From: an uncultured Oscillospiraceae bacterium
GTDB lineage: Bacteria; Bacillota; Clostridia; Oscillospirales; Acutalibacteraceae
Assembly: GCA_900542375.1 (NCBI GenBank)
Contig: UQNI01000018.1
Coordinates: 1 to 27,880, forward strand
Direction of reading: 5' to 3'
Length of the DNA stretch: 27,880 nucleotides
Shown here: piece after piece, positions 7,743 to 15,477 of the stretch
How positions within the stretch are numbered: position 1 is the first letter of the stretch
Layout: the number at the start of each line of letters is the position of its first letter
Made by a program: the position numbers and the translations under genes
Notes under the pieces: generated by a model
The model's database searches: none
What the model saw: only the letters and a program-made list of their open reading frames with translations
Told to the model about the DNA's origin: nothing

Positions 7743-8798
7743 ATGAGTGAGACTATGAAAGCAATGGTATATTTAGGACCAGGTAAAAAAGAAGTATTGG
7801 AAAGACCAAAACCAACTCCGCAAAACAGTAAGGCAGCGGTGGTAAAAATGTTGAAAACCACCATTTGCGGTACTGACCTTCATATTTTGAAAGGGGATAC
7901 TCCGGAGGTTGAAGAAGGCAGAGTGCTGGGACATGAAGGCATTGGTATTGTTGAGTCTGTAGGAGAAAATGTAAGTAACTTTAAAGTTGGCGATAAAGTA
8001 ATTATTTCTTGTGTTACTGCATGTGGAACATGCCATTATTGCAAAAAGAGTCTTTATGCTCACTGTGATGATGGCGGCTGGATTTTAGGCTACATGATTG
8101 ACGGTACTCAAGCAGAGTATGTACATATTCCTCACGCTGATAACAGTTTATATCACATTCCGGAGTCAATTACGGATGATGCAGCTGTAATGCTCAGTGA
8201 TATTTTACCGACAGGATTTGAAATTGGCGTATTGAATGGTCAAGTAAAACCGGGCGATACAGTTGCAATTGTAGGTTCAGGTCCAATTGGACTTGCTGCT
8301 TTGTTAACAGCTCAGTTCTATTCACCGGCACGTATTATTATGATTGACCTAGATGATAATCGTTTGAAAGAATCTTTACGTTTTGGTGCTACAGATACTG
8401 TAAACTCCAAAGATATGGATGCTGCAATTAAGAAAATTTATGAAATGACAGATGGTCTTGGCGTTGATGTCGCCATTGAAGCGGTTGGCATTCCGCAAAC
8501 CTTTGATATTTGCCAAAAAATTATTACAAAAGGCGGTCATGTGGCAAACGTAGGTGTTCATGGCAAATCCGTTGAACTTCATTTGGAGGATCTTTGGATT
8601 AAAAATATTACAATCGCAACCGGTTTGGTTAGCACAAATACAACGCCTATGCTGTTGAAAACAGTATCTTCCGGCAAAATTAAACCACAGCAATTGGTTA
8701 CGCATCACTTTAAGTTCAGTGAAATTATGGATGCTTACGATACATTTGCAAATGCGGCAAGAGAAAATGCATTAAAAGTAATTATTGATTTTGAATAA
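7743..8798 (+). CDS. Zinc-dependent alcohol dehydrogenase, medium-chain (MDR) family
   Basis: A 351-residue cytoplasmic dehydrogenase interconverting an alcohol and an aldehyde or ketone. The catalytic zinc ligands appear to be Cys42 (TTICGTD), His64-Glu65 (GHEG) and Asp153 (LSDILPTGFE); an Asp rather than Cys as the third ligand recalls the clostridial secondary alcohol dehydrogenases. The structural zinc site is also intact: Cys94, Cys97, Cys100 and Cys108. The Rossmann motif GSGPIG is at 178-183, and Asp202 at the end of the second strand suggests NAD(H) rather than NADP(H). Start ATG has AAAGGAGG upstream. It stands alone between two terminators with its own promoter. Substrate is not deducible; isopropanol/acetone, ethanol/acetaldehyde or a diol are all possible. 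Confidence 0.92.
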   Translation: MSETMKAMVYLGPGKKEVLERPKPTPQNSKAAVVKMLKTTICGTDLHILKGDTPEVEEGRVLGHEGIGIVESVGENVSNFKVGDKVIISCVTACGTCHYCKKSLYAHCDDGGWILGYMIDGTQAEYVHIPHADNSLYHIPESITDDAAVMLSDILPTGFEIGVLNGQVKPGDTVAIVGSGPIGLAALLTAQFYSPARIIMIDLDDNRLKESLRFGATDTVNSKDMDAAIKKIYEMTDGLGVDVAIEAVGIPQTFDICQKIITKGGHVANVGVHGKSVELHLEDLWIKNITIATGLVSTNTTPMLLKTVSSGKIKPQQLVTHHFKFSEIMDAYDTFANAARENALKVIIDFE

Positions 8799-8803
8799 TT
8801 CAA

Positions 8804-8846
8804 AAGGCTGTAAATTCCCTTGTATAGGGAGTTACAGCTTTTTTAT
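8804..8846 (+). terminator. Intrinsic terminator after adh
   Basis: An imperfect stem pairs AGGCTGTAA and CCCT on the left (from about 8806) with AGGG and TTACAGCT on the right (to about 8839), with one small internal bulge, and runs into a T-run at 8839-8846. Confidence 0.75.
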
Positions 8847-9096
8847 TCATATGTTTTATTGATTATACTGCGGTCACTTATGATGCAGATTATTTTCTAT
8901 GCCCCATAGGTAAGTGCATTTTTTCGTACAGTCATGATTATTTTTTATATACGGATAGATATAGTGCCGTATATATGGAAAAAAGCTCGTACAAAACAAA
9001 CTGTTTGTACGAGCTTTTTATTGATATTTGCTGCTGTTTTTGAAATAAATACTATTTTTTATTATGTCATAAAGAATAAATGGTTTGTTTTGCCTT
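8847..9096. other. Intergenic region between convergent adh and surface-protein genes
   Basis: AT-rich, with no credible gene. Besides the adh terminator it holds a 9-bp inverted repeat (8946-8954/8967-8975, TATATACGG) and, only a few bases on, a 16-bp symmetrical terminator at 8980-9019. A short plus-strand open frame spanning the hairpins lacks a ribosome binding site and is discounted. Confidence 0.7.
8980..9019. terminator. Bidirectional intrinsic terminator, 16-bp stem
   Basis: 8980-8995 pairs perfectly with 9004-9019 around an 8-nt loop. The stem begins with A and ends with T runs, so it can terminate on either strand. On the minus strand it is the terminator of the surface-protein gene, whose stop codon is about 80 bp away; on the plus strand it would back up the adh terminator. 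Confidence 0.9.
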
Positions 9097-12000
9097 TTAT
9101 CTATTGCGATTTCTTTTTACGAATAAAATAGACACCATTCCGGACACGGACACCACTAACATAAGTACCCAGATAAAGTTGTTTGATGCATCGCCTGTAT
9201 TAGCAGTATGCATATTGTTATGAGAACTGTCATCAGGTGGATATACTGTTGCAGAAACGTGTGTATTCGTAACAACAATATTTCCGTTCTCATCAATGGT
9301 TATATGGTTTGTATAACCATTGGGTATATTTATTTCTTTCACGGTATATTCTATTTCTTTGCTGTTTTCAAATTGAGGCAACTCAGTAAAAGTATAAGTC
9401 CAAGCGTTGTCTTCATTTAAGACAGTCTCATTTCCCACAGGAGTGCCGTTGGCATATAGCTGCACTTTGATTTCCGCAGGACGGATACCGTCTTGGTTGT
9501 TGTTATCATCCCAAACCTTTGTCACGGATTTTTCTACTGTTGCAGGTGTATGGGAGTTAGTCAGAGTAAAGTTTCCGTCTGTACCAGTTTCAACATTATC
9601 AGTATAATCTTTTGGAACATCAACTTCTTTTACGGAATAAACAATTTCTGTTCCTCCCTCAAACTGAGGTAAATCAGTAAAAGTATGAGACCAGGCATTG
9701 CCTTCATTTAATACAGTCTCGTTTCCAACAGGAGTGCCGTTGGCATACAGCTGTACTTTGATTTCCGCAGGACGGATACCGTCTTGGTTGTTGTTATCAT
9801 CCCAGACTTTTGTCACGGATTTATTAACCAATGCTCTGTAAATACCCAGATTTTGATATTGTTTTTGATAAATAGTGATATTATTTTTCTGCATTTCGCT
9901 CAGAGTAGGTAGCGTAATATCTTTAATTTCTGCGGAGGTTAATATATTTTCAGGAGATTTTATTGCGTCTGATTTCGAGTTGATTGCTTCATCAGTTCCC
10001 ATATTCTTATCGGTCACAATGTAATCTGCAAATGAAATTGGTGTTCCGGAATGATCTGTAAATACAACTCTATAGGTTCCTGATGGCAGTTTCGTAAATG
10101 AATATTCTCCATTTGCATTGGTAGTAGTAATACAATCGTTATTGTTGATGTCCTTTGCAATGGTTTCTTGTCCTGTAATAGCATCAGTATGATATAAAGT
10201 TACATTTAAACCATTGAGTCGTTCTTCTGCGTTACCAATTAAACCATCTTGGTCTGCATCAAGCCATGCAATACCAGAGAGAGTTCTTTCTCTAACATTA
10301 ATTTTAGAAATAGGAGTAGTTAGCTCATTTAATCCGTCTGCTTTCATGGAAGCACTATTGCCATAGACATTACCACCATTATTGTTTGTAGGATGTAAGG
10401 TAATATCCAATACATATCGTTCGAATGTTGGCAGTGTGCCTTTTAATAATAAAGCGGTAACATCTTCGTTCAACTCATACACATTTTTATCTGCCAATGT
10501 TTGTGTTGGTACAAGTTCTTGGAACAATGTTTCATCCACGGTTGAAACGTTGGTTCCACGTACATTTTTGTCGGTAGATGAATATAATTTTATTTCTGAA
10601 GGAGCTGTTAAGGTAGCTGTAATAGTATAAGATCCGTCAAATGAAGAGCCATTAGCATCTCCGTTGTAAGGCATAACATCCAACATTTTATAGTTTGTAT
10701 AATCCAAGCTGTTAGTATTTGTAAAAGCAATTCTCCATTGAATCTCTCCATTTATTTCAGCATCACTTTGGAGTGCCTGTTTAGATAAATTTAATGATTT
10801 ATTGACTACCAAGGTAGCTGTAGCTTCGGATTGATTTGGGTGGGAAGGCCATTGAGAACTAAATACTCTGTTATCGCCTTCCGCTTCAATGTAAGCTGTG
10901 TTGTATACAGTATGAGTAGATTGTTGTAAATTGATATTCTCGAAATTCAATTCTGCATTAAATGTAATTGCAGGCAATACTACACCTGTGGGAACATTTT
11001 CAATAGTCCAGCTGACTTTGGTGGTTCCATCTGCTAACTTTTCAATAGATGCTGTAATTGGTTGATCACCATAATAAAATTTTGTATTGTTACTTACAGT
11101 TAGTTGAGCAGGAAGAATATCACTTATCGTTACTCGTCTGATGGTATCTCCTTCTTTACCGCTTGCAACGTTTAAGATAGGTTGTAAGCGGTAAGGAATA
11201 AACGTAACGCCTGTTGAAAGGTCAAATGATTTATTGTTTGCATCAATTGATTTTTCAATGCCTGCTTCCACACCTACAATTAATAATGAAGCACCTCTTG
11301 CATAGCTGGCCATAGAAGAACTGCTGTTCACAATTTGATGTGCATTATTATATTGTGCTTTTTCATATTGATTATTATCACGAACATAAGAGTTAGGTTG
11401 ATTTAACTTATCATAGCTGTTTTTGTCTAAACGTGTATCATTTACAGTGATGTTTTTATTGGACTTATAGAAGGCTGCTGTATGGACTGTTTGGTACACA
11501 TTTCCTTCTGTTGCAGTGCTCAATATATCCACATTAAATCCAATTTGGTATTGTGTTACTTCTTGCAGGTTTGTGATATTTCTTACTTCAGCCAAAACAG
11601 CAACGCAAACACCATCAGGATATGCTGCTTTTAAATCAGCCATGGACGCAAAGTACACCAAATCTTGCTCTTTTGAAGATAACATTTCAGTGTCGGATGT
11701 CCAACCTTCTCCATTGGGCTTTGCAGCATACAATAACGTCACATTCCCCGCAACATTCGAGCTTGTCGGAAGTCCATTGGATGCAGAAGCACTGGGCTGC
11801 ATGGCTTCATCATCTATTCTCATCAATAAATTGACGGCCTTTAACTCATTTTTGTCATCACCGGCATAGGAAAAAGCACCAGCTATTTGTACAGTTGAAC
11901 CCTTTAATGCGTAAGCATCTAACCCCATTCCTGCCTTATTACTGGAAAGGTTGCTGCCCCAAAAACCATTTTGTTGATTTTCTCTGCCGATATAATGGAA

Positions 12001-13527
12001 TAATCCATAACTCCCATCTCGGAAAATTTCATAGTCCCTTATTACGGTATCATTTGTTGTGATGGATTGTGTCGTGCTAACCAGAGAATTGCCTAAACCG
12101 TCTTGGTAGGGTGCTTTCATGTTACTGTCGGAAATTTCTAATTGATATTTTTTATTGGTATTATCATTTTTATCCAGAGGAGCTACCATTTGAAAATAGG
12201 CTGTTGATATATAAAGATTTCCTTGGGAGGGAGTAGGACTAAGTGTAGTAGCGCCATTTCCCATTAAAGTCGGTGCGAATAACTCTCCCTTTTGGTTATA
12301 TAAACTTGCCCCTGTAACTGTCACATCAATGCTCCCATCTTTGTTTTGCACAAATGTCCAGGTTCCTCCATTGTTTACTGTAAAACTGTTTGGGGAACCG
12401 GCAGAATTTGTTTGGGGCAGTGCAGCTGCATATACATCAGCGTTTCCGGCACCATTAGTTAAGTCGCGTCCACCAATACCGGTAGTGCCATAGGTATTTT
12501 CTTTATAATCCCATAACAAGGCTTGCAAGGAGGTGGGAACGCCGTTTTCGCTGATACTTGGATGTATTGTAAAAGTTAAGTTATCAGTTGTTTCGGGAAC
12601 ATAAAATCCTTTCATTCCCTTATTACTGTCAACCGCTTTCATTCTCAAACCTACGCCAAAGTCCAGTAATCTGCCGTAGACACTGCCTGCATCTTTGTTA
12701 GAAGCGGTTCCGTTTCCTGTTGAAAAATCATAGGTACCAATGGAGTTCATTTTTGTTGGATTTACCAATTCAATGTCGTACATAGGTACTGCAGAAACAA
12801 TGGCCTTTTCATCTGTTCCACTCATGACTTTTGTTTTCCATGAATCAGCAGATGTATCTTTTGTCAGTTTTACGTTGAAGGTAGGAATAACCTCTTGGGA
12901 TTGATTCATGCCTTTTACGTTAACAGGTATATATTTTGTTTCTGAAAAAGATTGAAAACCTGCTCCACCGCCGGCACTGTTATATATGGTTTTACCTGTT
13001 AAGGTACAAACACCGTTTACATCTTCTTGGACGATATCTGTCATCCAGCTTTTTAAAACATCTTCATCAAATTCTGCGTATTTTTTTGAAACATTTAAGG
13101 TAAACTTAAATTCAAGTTCTACTGCCTGTATGTTACCGTTAATTTCACCTGAGTAAGTACATTCGTAGCCAATATCATCAAAAGATCTGACAATTGCATT
13201 ATCTTTAGATGAATCATTGCCGGGATCATCATTTGCATCAAAAGGTGTAGTACCTGTGCTTACACGCTTGGCTGACTGAATTTTAAAATTCCTGACTTCT
13301 TCAGATGCTTCTGCATACAATGAGATGTTTTTCCCCACAATATCGGTTGTTTCTTCGTCGTTCGTACTGCTATTATCGGTCGAATTAGAACTGGAGTTGT
13401 TTTGTGATATGCTGGTTTGGGAATTCACCTGCTCTGCATATACCGAGACTGCACCGATAATACAGGAACATAGTATAGATAAAGCAAGAATGAATGCCAA
13501 AATCTTTTTCCATTTTTTTGTTTTCAT
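9097..13527 (-). CDS. Large cell-surface protein with SdrD-type and Cna-B domains and a sorting-signal-like tail
   Basis: A 1476-residue secreted protein; ATG 13527 has GAAGGAG upstream. Residues 1-31 are a signal peptide (KTKKWKK, a hydrophobic core, cleavage after VYA). A Ser/Asn/Thr-rich linker follows. Residues of about 60-700 are an unrecognised, beta-rich Asn/Ser/Thr region, probably the binding head. About 740-1070 resemble DUF11-like adhesin repeats (ILNVASGKEGDTIRRVTISD; INGEIQWRIAFTNTNS). About 1078-1235 contain an SdrD-like B domain (SGIAWLDADQDGLIGNAEERLNG). Residues 1236-1332 and 1333-1429 are Cna-B repeats with the lysine (KVWDD), glutamate (VKE) and asparagine (TNSH/TNTH) expected for isopeptide cross-links. 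The C-terminus has TANTGD at 1441-1446, a hydrophobic segment and KRNRNR, a sortase-type layout without canonical LPXTG. It is probably an adhesin or surface shaft; the ligand is unknown. Confidence 0.88.
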   Translation of the reverse strand: MKTKKWKKILAFILALSILCSCIIGAVSVYAEQVNSQTSISQNNSSSNSTDNSSTNDEETTDIVGKNISLYAEASEEVRNFKIQSAKRVSTGTTPFDANDDPGNDSSKDNAIVRSFDDIGYECTYSGEINGNIQAVELEFKFTLNVSKKYAEFDEDVLKSWMTDIVQEDVNGVCTLTGKTIYNSAGGGAGFQSFSETKYIPVNVKGMNQSQEVIPTFNVKLTKDTSADSWKTKVMSGTDEKAIVSAVPMYDIELVNPTKMNSIGTYDFSTGNGTASNKDAGSVYGRLLDFGVGLRMKAVDSNKGMKGFYVPETTDNLTFTIHPSISENGVPTSLQALLWDYKENTYGTTGIGGRDLTNGAGNADVYAAALPQTNSAGSPNSFTVNNGGTWTFVQNKDGSIDVTVTGASLYNQKGELFAPTLMGNGATTLSPTPSQGNLYISTAYFQMVAPLDKNDNTNKKYQLEISDSNMKAPYQDGLGNSLVSTTQSITTNDTVIRDYEIFRDGSYGLFHYIGRENQQNGFWGSNLSSNKAGMGLDAYALKGSTVQIAGAFSYAGDDKNELKAVNLLMRIDDEAMQPSASASNGLPTSSNVAGNVTLLYAAKPNGEGWTSDTEMLSSKEQDLVYFASMADLKAAYPDGVCVAVLAEVRNITNLQEVTQYQIGFNVDILSTATEGNVYQTVHTAAFYKSNKNITVNDTRLDKNSYDKLNQPNSYVRDNNQYEKAQYNNAHQIVNSSSSMASYARGASLLIVGVEAGIEKSIDANNKSFDLSTGVTFIPYRLQPILNVASGKEGDTIRRVTISDILPAQLTVSNNTKFYYGDQPITASIEKLADGTTKVSWTIENVPTGVVLPAITFNAELNFENINLQQSTHTVYNTAYIEAEGDNRVFSSQWPSHPNQSEATATLVVNKSLNLSKQALQSDAEINGEIQWRIAFTNTNSLDYTNYKMLDVMPYNGDANGSSFDGSYTITATLTAPSEIKLYSSTDKNVRGTNVSTVDETLFQELVPTQTLADKNVYELNEDVTALLLKGTLPTFERYVLDITLHPTNNNGGNVYGNSASMKADGLNELTTPISKINVRERTLSGIAWLDADQDGLIGNAEERLNGLNVTLYHTDAITGQETIAKDINNNDCITTTNANGEYSFTKLPSGTYRVVFTDHSGTPISFADYIVTDKNMGTDEAINSKSDAIKSPENILTSAEIKDITLPTLSEMQKNNITIYQKQYQNLGIYRALVNKSVTKVWDDNNNQDGIRPAEIKVQLYANGTPVGNETVLNEGNAWSHTFTDLPQFEGGTEIVYSVKEVDVPKDYTDNVETGTDGNFTLTNSHTPATVEKSVTKVWDDNNNQDGIRPAEIKVQLYANGTPVGNETVLNEDNAWTYTFTELPQFENSKEIEYTVKEINIPNGYTNHITIDENGNIVVTNTHVSATVYPPDDSSHNNMHTANTGDASNNFIWVLMLVVSVSGMVSILFVKRNRNR
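9241..9531 (-). repeat. Cna-B repeat, C-terminal copy
   Basis: This 291-bp unit is a tandem copy of 9532-9822 (97 codons, same frame). The half encoding KSVTKVWDD to NETVLNE is almost identical in both copies at DNA level, whereas the halves encoding the rest of the domain have diverged, suggesting recent gene conversion or selection confined to part of the domain. Confidence 0.85.
9532..9822 (-). repeat. Cna-B repeat, N-terminal copy
   Basis: First of two in-frame 291-bp repeats, encoding residues 1236-1332. It begins at KSVTKVWDD and ends just before the second KSVTKVWDD. Copies like this can vary in number between strains by slippage or recombination. Confidence 0.85.
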
Positions 13528-13901
13528 CTAAATCTCCTTCTTTAATTTTTAATTCTCTTGTAACACAAAAGTGTCATCTATGTAAAAACAATAAACAAGT
13601 TCCTTTTGGAATACATACCCTGAAATTCCCTTTTTCATTAAGTTGTTTACTGTTGATTACAAATGAAATTATTAGTGCGTATGCACTGCAAATTTGGTTG
13701 AAATATCAGACTTTATTTATTAAATATGTTACCCTTAAAAATATGATAAAATGTTTCAAAAATCCCTTAGTTTTGCTATTTTTATACATTTTATAGTCTG
13801 TGAAATAAAGTCTACCTTTTGTAACGAAAGGGTATATTTATGTAATCAATCAAATGTTGGCACAAAACAAAATAGAAATATTATTATTTTTGTATGTAAA
13901 A
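13528..13901. other. Gene-free region upstream of the surface-protein gene
   Basis: About 370 bp, AT-rich, expected to hold the surface-protein promoter and leader on the minus strand. I could not find a convincing -35/-10 pair. It contains an 11-bp inverted repeat 13708-13718/13803-13813 (AGACTTTATTT) whose arms are 84 bp apart, a small hairpin AGTGC/GCACT at 13674-13687, and ACCCTT/AAGGGT elements near both inverted-repeat arms. The lack of a sigma-A-like promoter may mean another sigma factor or an activator. Confidence 0.5.
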
Positions 13902-13933
13902 AGAAGAAGGCTGTTGTATAACAGCCTTCTTCT
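13896..13933 (-). terminator. Intrinsic terminator of the dus gene, 14-bp stem
   Basis: 13902-13915 pairs perfectly with 13920-13933 around GTAT. On the minus strand TTTTAC follows. It lies about 25 bp beyond the dus stop codon. Confidence 0.9.
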
Positions 13934-13956
13934 AGGTATAAAACGTATATTTATTT

Positions 13957-14934
13957 TTATTCTGCTTGAGAATTTTCTTTTATAATATCTTCAATTAATT
14001 GCTCCAGTTCTGCCAAGGTAGACAAATATCCCGCTCTGCGTCTGAACTCTGCCGCGCCATGGATTCCTTTTACATACCAGCCAACATGTTTACGGGCCTC
14101 TTTCATTCCATGTTGTTCTGTTTTGTGGTCGCATAAGGCTACCATATGTTTTCTCATAACCAGCATGCGTTCCATAATAGAAGGTGGAGGAAGAATGGTG
14201 CAGTTATCAGACAGATATGCGTTTATTTGTGAAAAAATCCAAGGATTTCCCAACGCACCACGACCTACCATAACCATATCACAGCCTGTTTCTTCTATCA
14301 TCTTGGCAGCATCCTGCGCAGTGTTGATGTCACCGTTTCCGATTACGGGAATAGAAACGGCCTGTTTTACCTTACGAATTATATCCCAATCGGCAGGAGG
14401 CGTATACATATCCTCTCTGGTTCTGCCATGTACTGCAATTGCGTCAGCTCCGGCTTGTTCGCAAATACATGCTACTTCTACTGCATTGATACTGTTTTTA
14501 TCCCATCCTTTACGGATTTTCACGGTTACAGGAACAGACACAGCTTTTTTAACAGCCGAGACAATATCTCCGCACAAATCGGGACGTTTCATCAAAGCAC
14601 AACCGCCTCCGCTGTTACTGATTTTAGGAGCCGGACACCCCATGTTAATGTCAATGGCTTGGGGTTCAAATTCCATTGCTTTTTCAGCTGCTTTGGCCAT
14701 AATTTCAGGTTGATCTCCAAAAATTTGGATTGCTGCAGGACGCTCTGCAGGGGACAGCTCCATTAACTCTTTGCTTTTTCGGTCACTGTATTGCAGCCCT
14801 TTTGAGCTTACCATTTCAGAGATGACGTATGCAGCGCCAAAAGAAGTGCACAGTTCACGAAAAGATTTATCCGAAACACCTGCCATAGGTGCCAAAATTG
14901 CTTTTCCATCAAAAGAAATATTGCCGATTTTCAA
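13957..14934 (-). CDS. dusB: tRNA-dihydrouridine synthase (NifR3/DusB family)
   Basis: A 325-residue FMN enzyme that reduces specific uridines in tRNA to dihydrouridine. It opens with the family start LAPMAGVSDKSFRELC, carries the catalytic cysteine in INMGCPAPKISNSGGGCALM, and has phosphate- and FMN-binding segments at VTVKIRKGWD, IPVIGNGDI and MVGRGALGNPWIF. The C-terminal helical RNA-binding part ends near KHVGWYVKGIHGAAEFRRR. The start is TTG 14934, with a weak GTAGGG site upstream; no ATG is available in frame upstream. A promoter faces it at 14991-15019, and a strong terminator follows. It is divergent from polA across the repeat array. DusB and related Firmicute Dus proteins are hard to tell apart from sequence alone, so the symbol is tentative. 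Confidence 0.93.
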   Translation of the reverse strand: MKIGNISFDGKAILAPMAGVSDKSFRELCTSFGAAYVISEMVSSKGLQYSDRKSKELMELSPAERPAAIQIFGDQPEIMAKAAEKAMEFEPQAIDINMGCPAPKISNSGGGCALMKRPDLCGDIVSAVKKAVSVPVTVKIRKGWDKNSINAVEVACICEQAGADAIAVHGRTREDMYTPPADWDIIRKVKQAVSIPVIGNGDINTAQDAAKMIEETGCDMVMVGRGALGNPWIFSQINAYLSDNCTILPPPSIMERMLVMRKHMVALCDHKTEQHGMKEARKHVGWYVKGIHGAAEFRRRAGYLSTLAELEQLIEDIIKENSQAE

Positions 14935-14990
14935 ACTAAACCCTACCGTTTCTAAGTAAATTAAAATACATAAAATTTTAATAATGAGTT

Positions 14991-15019
14991 ATTCTATCAT
15001 AAAACAGGGAATAACGCAA
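14991..15019 (-). promoter_or_regulatory. Sigma-A promoter of dus
   Basis: On the minus strand, TTGCGT (15014-15019) and TAGAAT (14991-14996) are 17 nt apart. It drives dus leftward and sits just outside the repeat array. Confidence 0.65.
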
Positions 15020-15034
15020 TTTTTGTTATTGATA

Positions 15035-15123
15035 AACAGCAAATTTGTATTAAAAATTGTGTTATGACCGTATAGCAGGTTGAAATTTTGGCAATTGTTA
15101 AAACATAATAATCCTGATATAGC
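15035..15123. repeat. Degenerate first copy of the polA-upstream repeat
   Basis: It starts with AACAGC, as the units that follow do, 94 bp before the next one. It keeps recognisable blocks (TTATGACCG for the TTATGAGAACG of later units, and a terminal ATATAGCCTAG), but has diverged elsewhere. A possible promoter inside it (TTGAAA 15080-15085, 18 nt, CATAAT 15104-15109) would read into the first good unit. Confidence 0.5.
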
Positions 15124-15422
15124 CTAGCAACAGCAGAAAAGATAGGATTCTGGCTGTTACGAGACCGCTTTAACATGTATTTGACAAAAATTATGTAACA
15201 ATTTCTTTTATGTTATAACAACCTCAAAACAGCTTCAAAATTAAAAATTTTGACTGTTATGAGAACGTTTTAGTTTTTATTGCGTTAAAAATTGCAACAC
15301 AATTTTCTAATGCTATAACAACCTAGCAACAGCAACAAAACTAAAGTTTTGGCTGTTGGCTAGAGCGTTTTAACGTTTATAGGTTAGAAATTGTGAAACA
15401 ATTTCTTTTATGTTATAATAAA
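15124..15422. repeat. Three tandem ~100-bp units with conserved hairpins, upstream of polA
   Basis: Units run 15124-15222, 15223-15322 and 15323-15422. AACAGC recurs at 15129, 15228 and 15328, and the terminal TATAAC/TATAAT at 15214, 15314 and 15414, exactly 100 bp apart. Unit 3 folds into a long stem: 15323-15333 with 15352-15363 (one bulged G) and 15336-15341 with 15346-15351. Unit 2 forms the same stem with different bases, including CAAAATT against AATTTTG where unit 3 has CAAAAC against GTTTTG. A second small hairpin follows in units 2 and 3 (AAAATTG/CAATTTT; GAAATTG/CAATTTC). Unit 1 keeps the AACAGC/GCTGTT stem but pairs weakly elsewhere. A GAGANCG-TTTTA block links the two hairpins. 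There is no open reading frame. Confidence 0.85.
15391..15419 (+). promoter_or_regulatory. Probable sigma-A promoter of polA, formed by the end of the last repeat unit
   Basis: TTGTGA at 15391-15396, 17 nt, then a perfect TATAAT at 15414-15419. Equivalent but weaker boxes (TATAAC) occur at the same place in units 1 and 2. The resulting leader of about 50 nt contains an 8-bp inverted repeat, 15430-15437/15446-15453 (ATAGTTAA), before the polA ribosome binding region. Confidence 0.7.
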
Positions 15423-15477
15423 ACAAATTATAGTTAAGCATTATTTTAACTATCTTGGAAAGGTACGGAAAATACTT

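Noticed and set aside
8934..9131. 65-codon hydrophobic frame between adh and the surface protein
   Set aside because: It runs through a 16-bp terminator hairpin, has no ribosome binding site and overlaps the surface-protein end.
14123..14713. Long plus-strand open frame of 196 codons inside the dus gene
   Set aside because: It is antisense to a clear dus coding sequence and has no ribosome binding site or family resemblance; it is a shadow frame.
15124..15422. CRISPR array
   Set aside because: The whole ~100-bp unit repeats, with no short constant repeat separated by unique spacers, and no cas genes are in the window.
15124..15422. Integron attC sites or a plasmid-type iteron origin
   Set aside because: The hairpin size is similar to attC, but there are no gene cassettes or integrase, and the conserved core sites are not convincing. 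No DnaA boxes or replication initiator gene are present.
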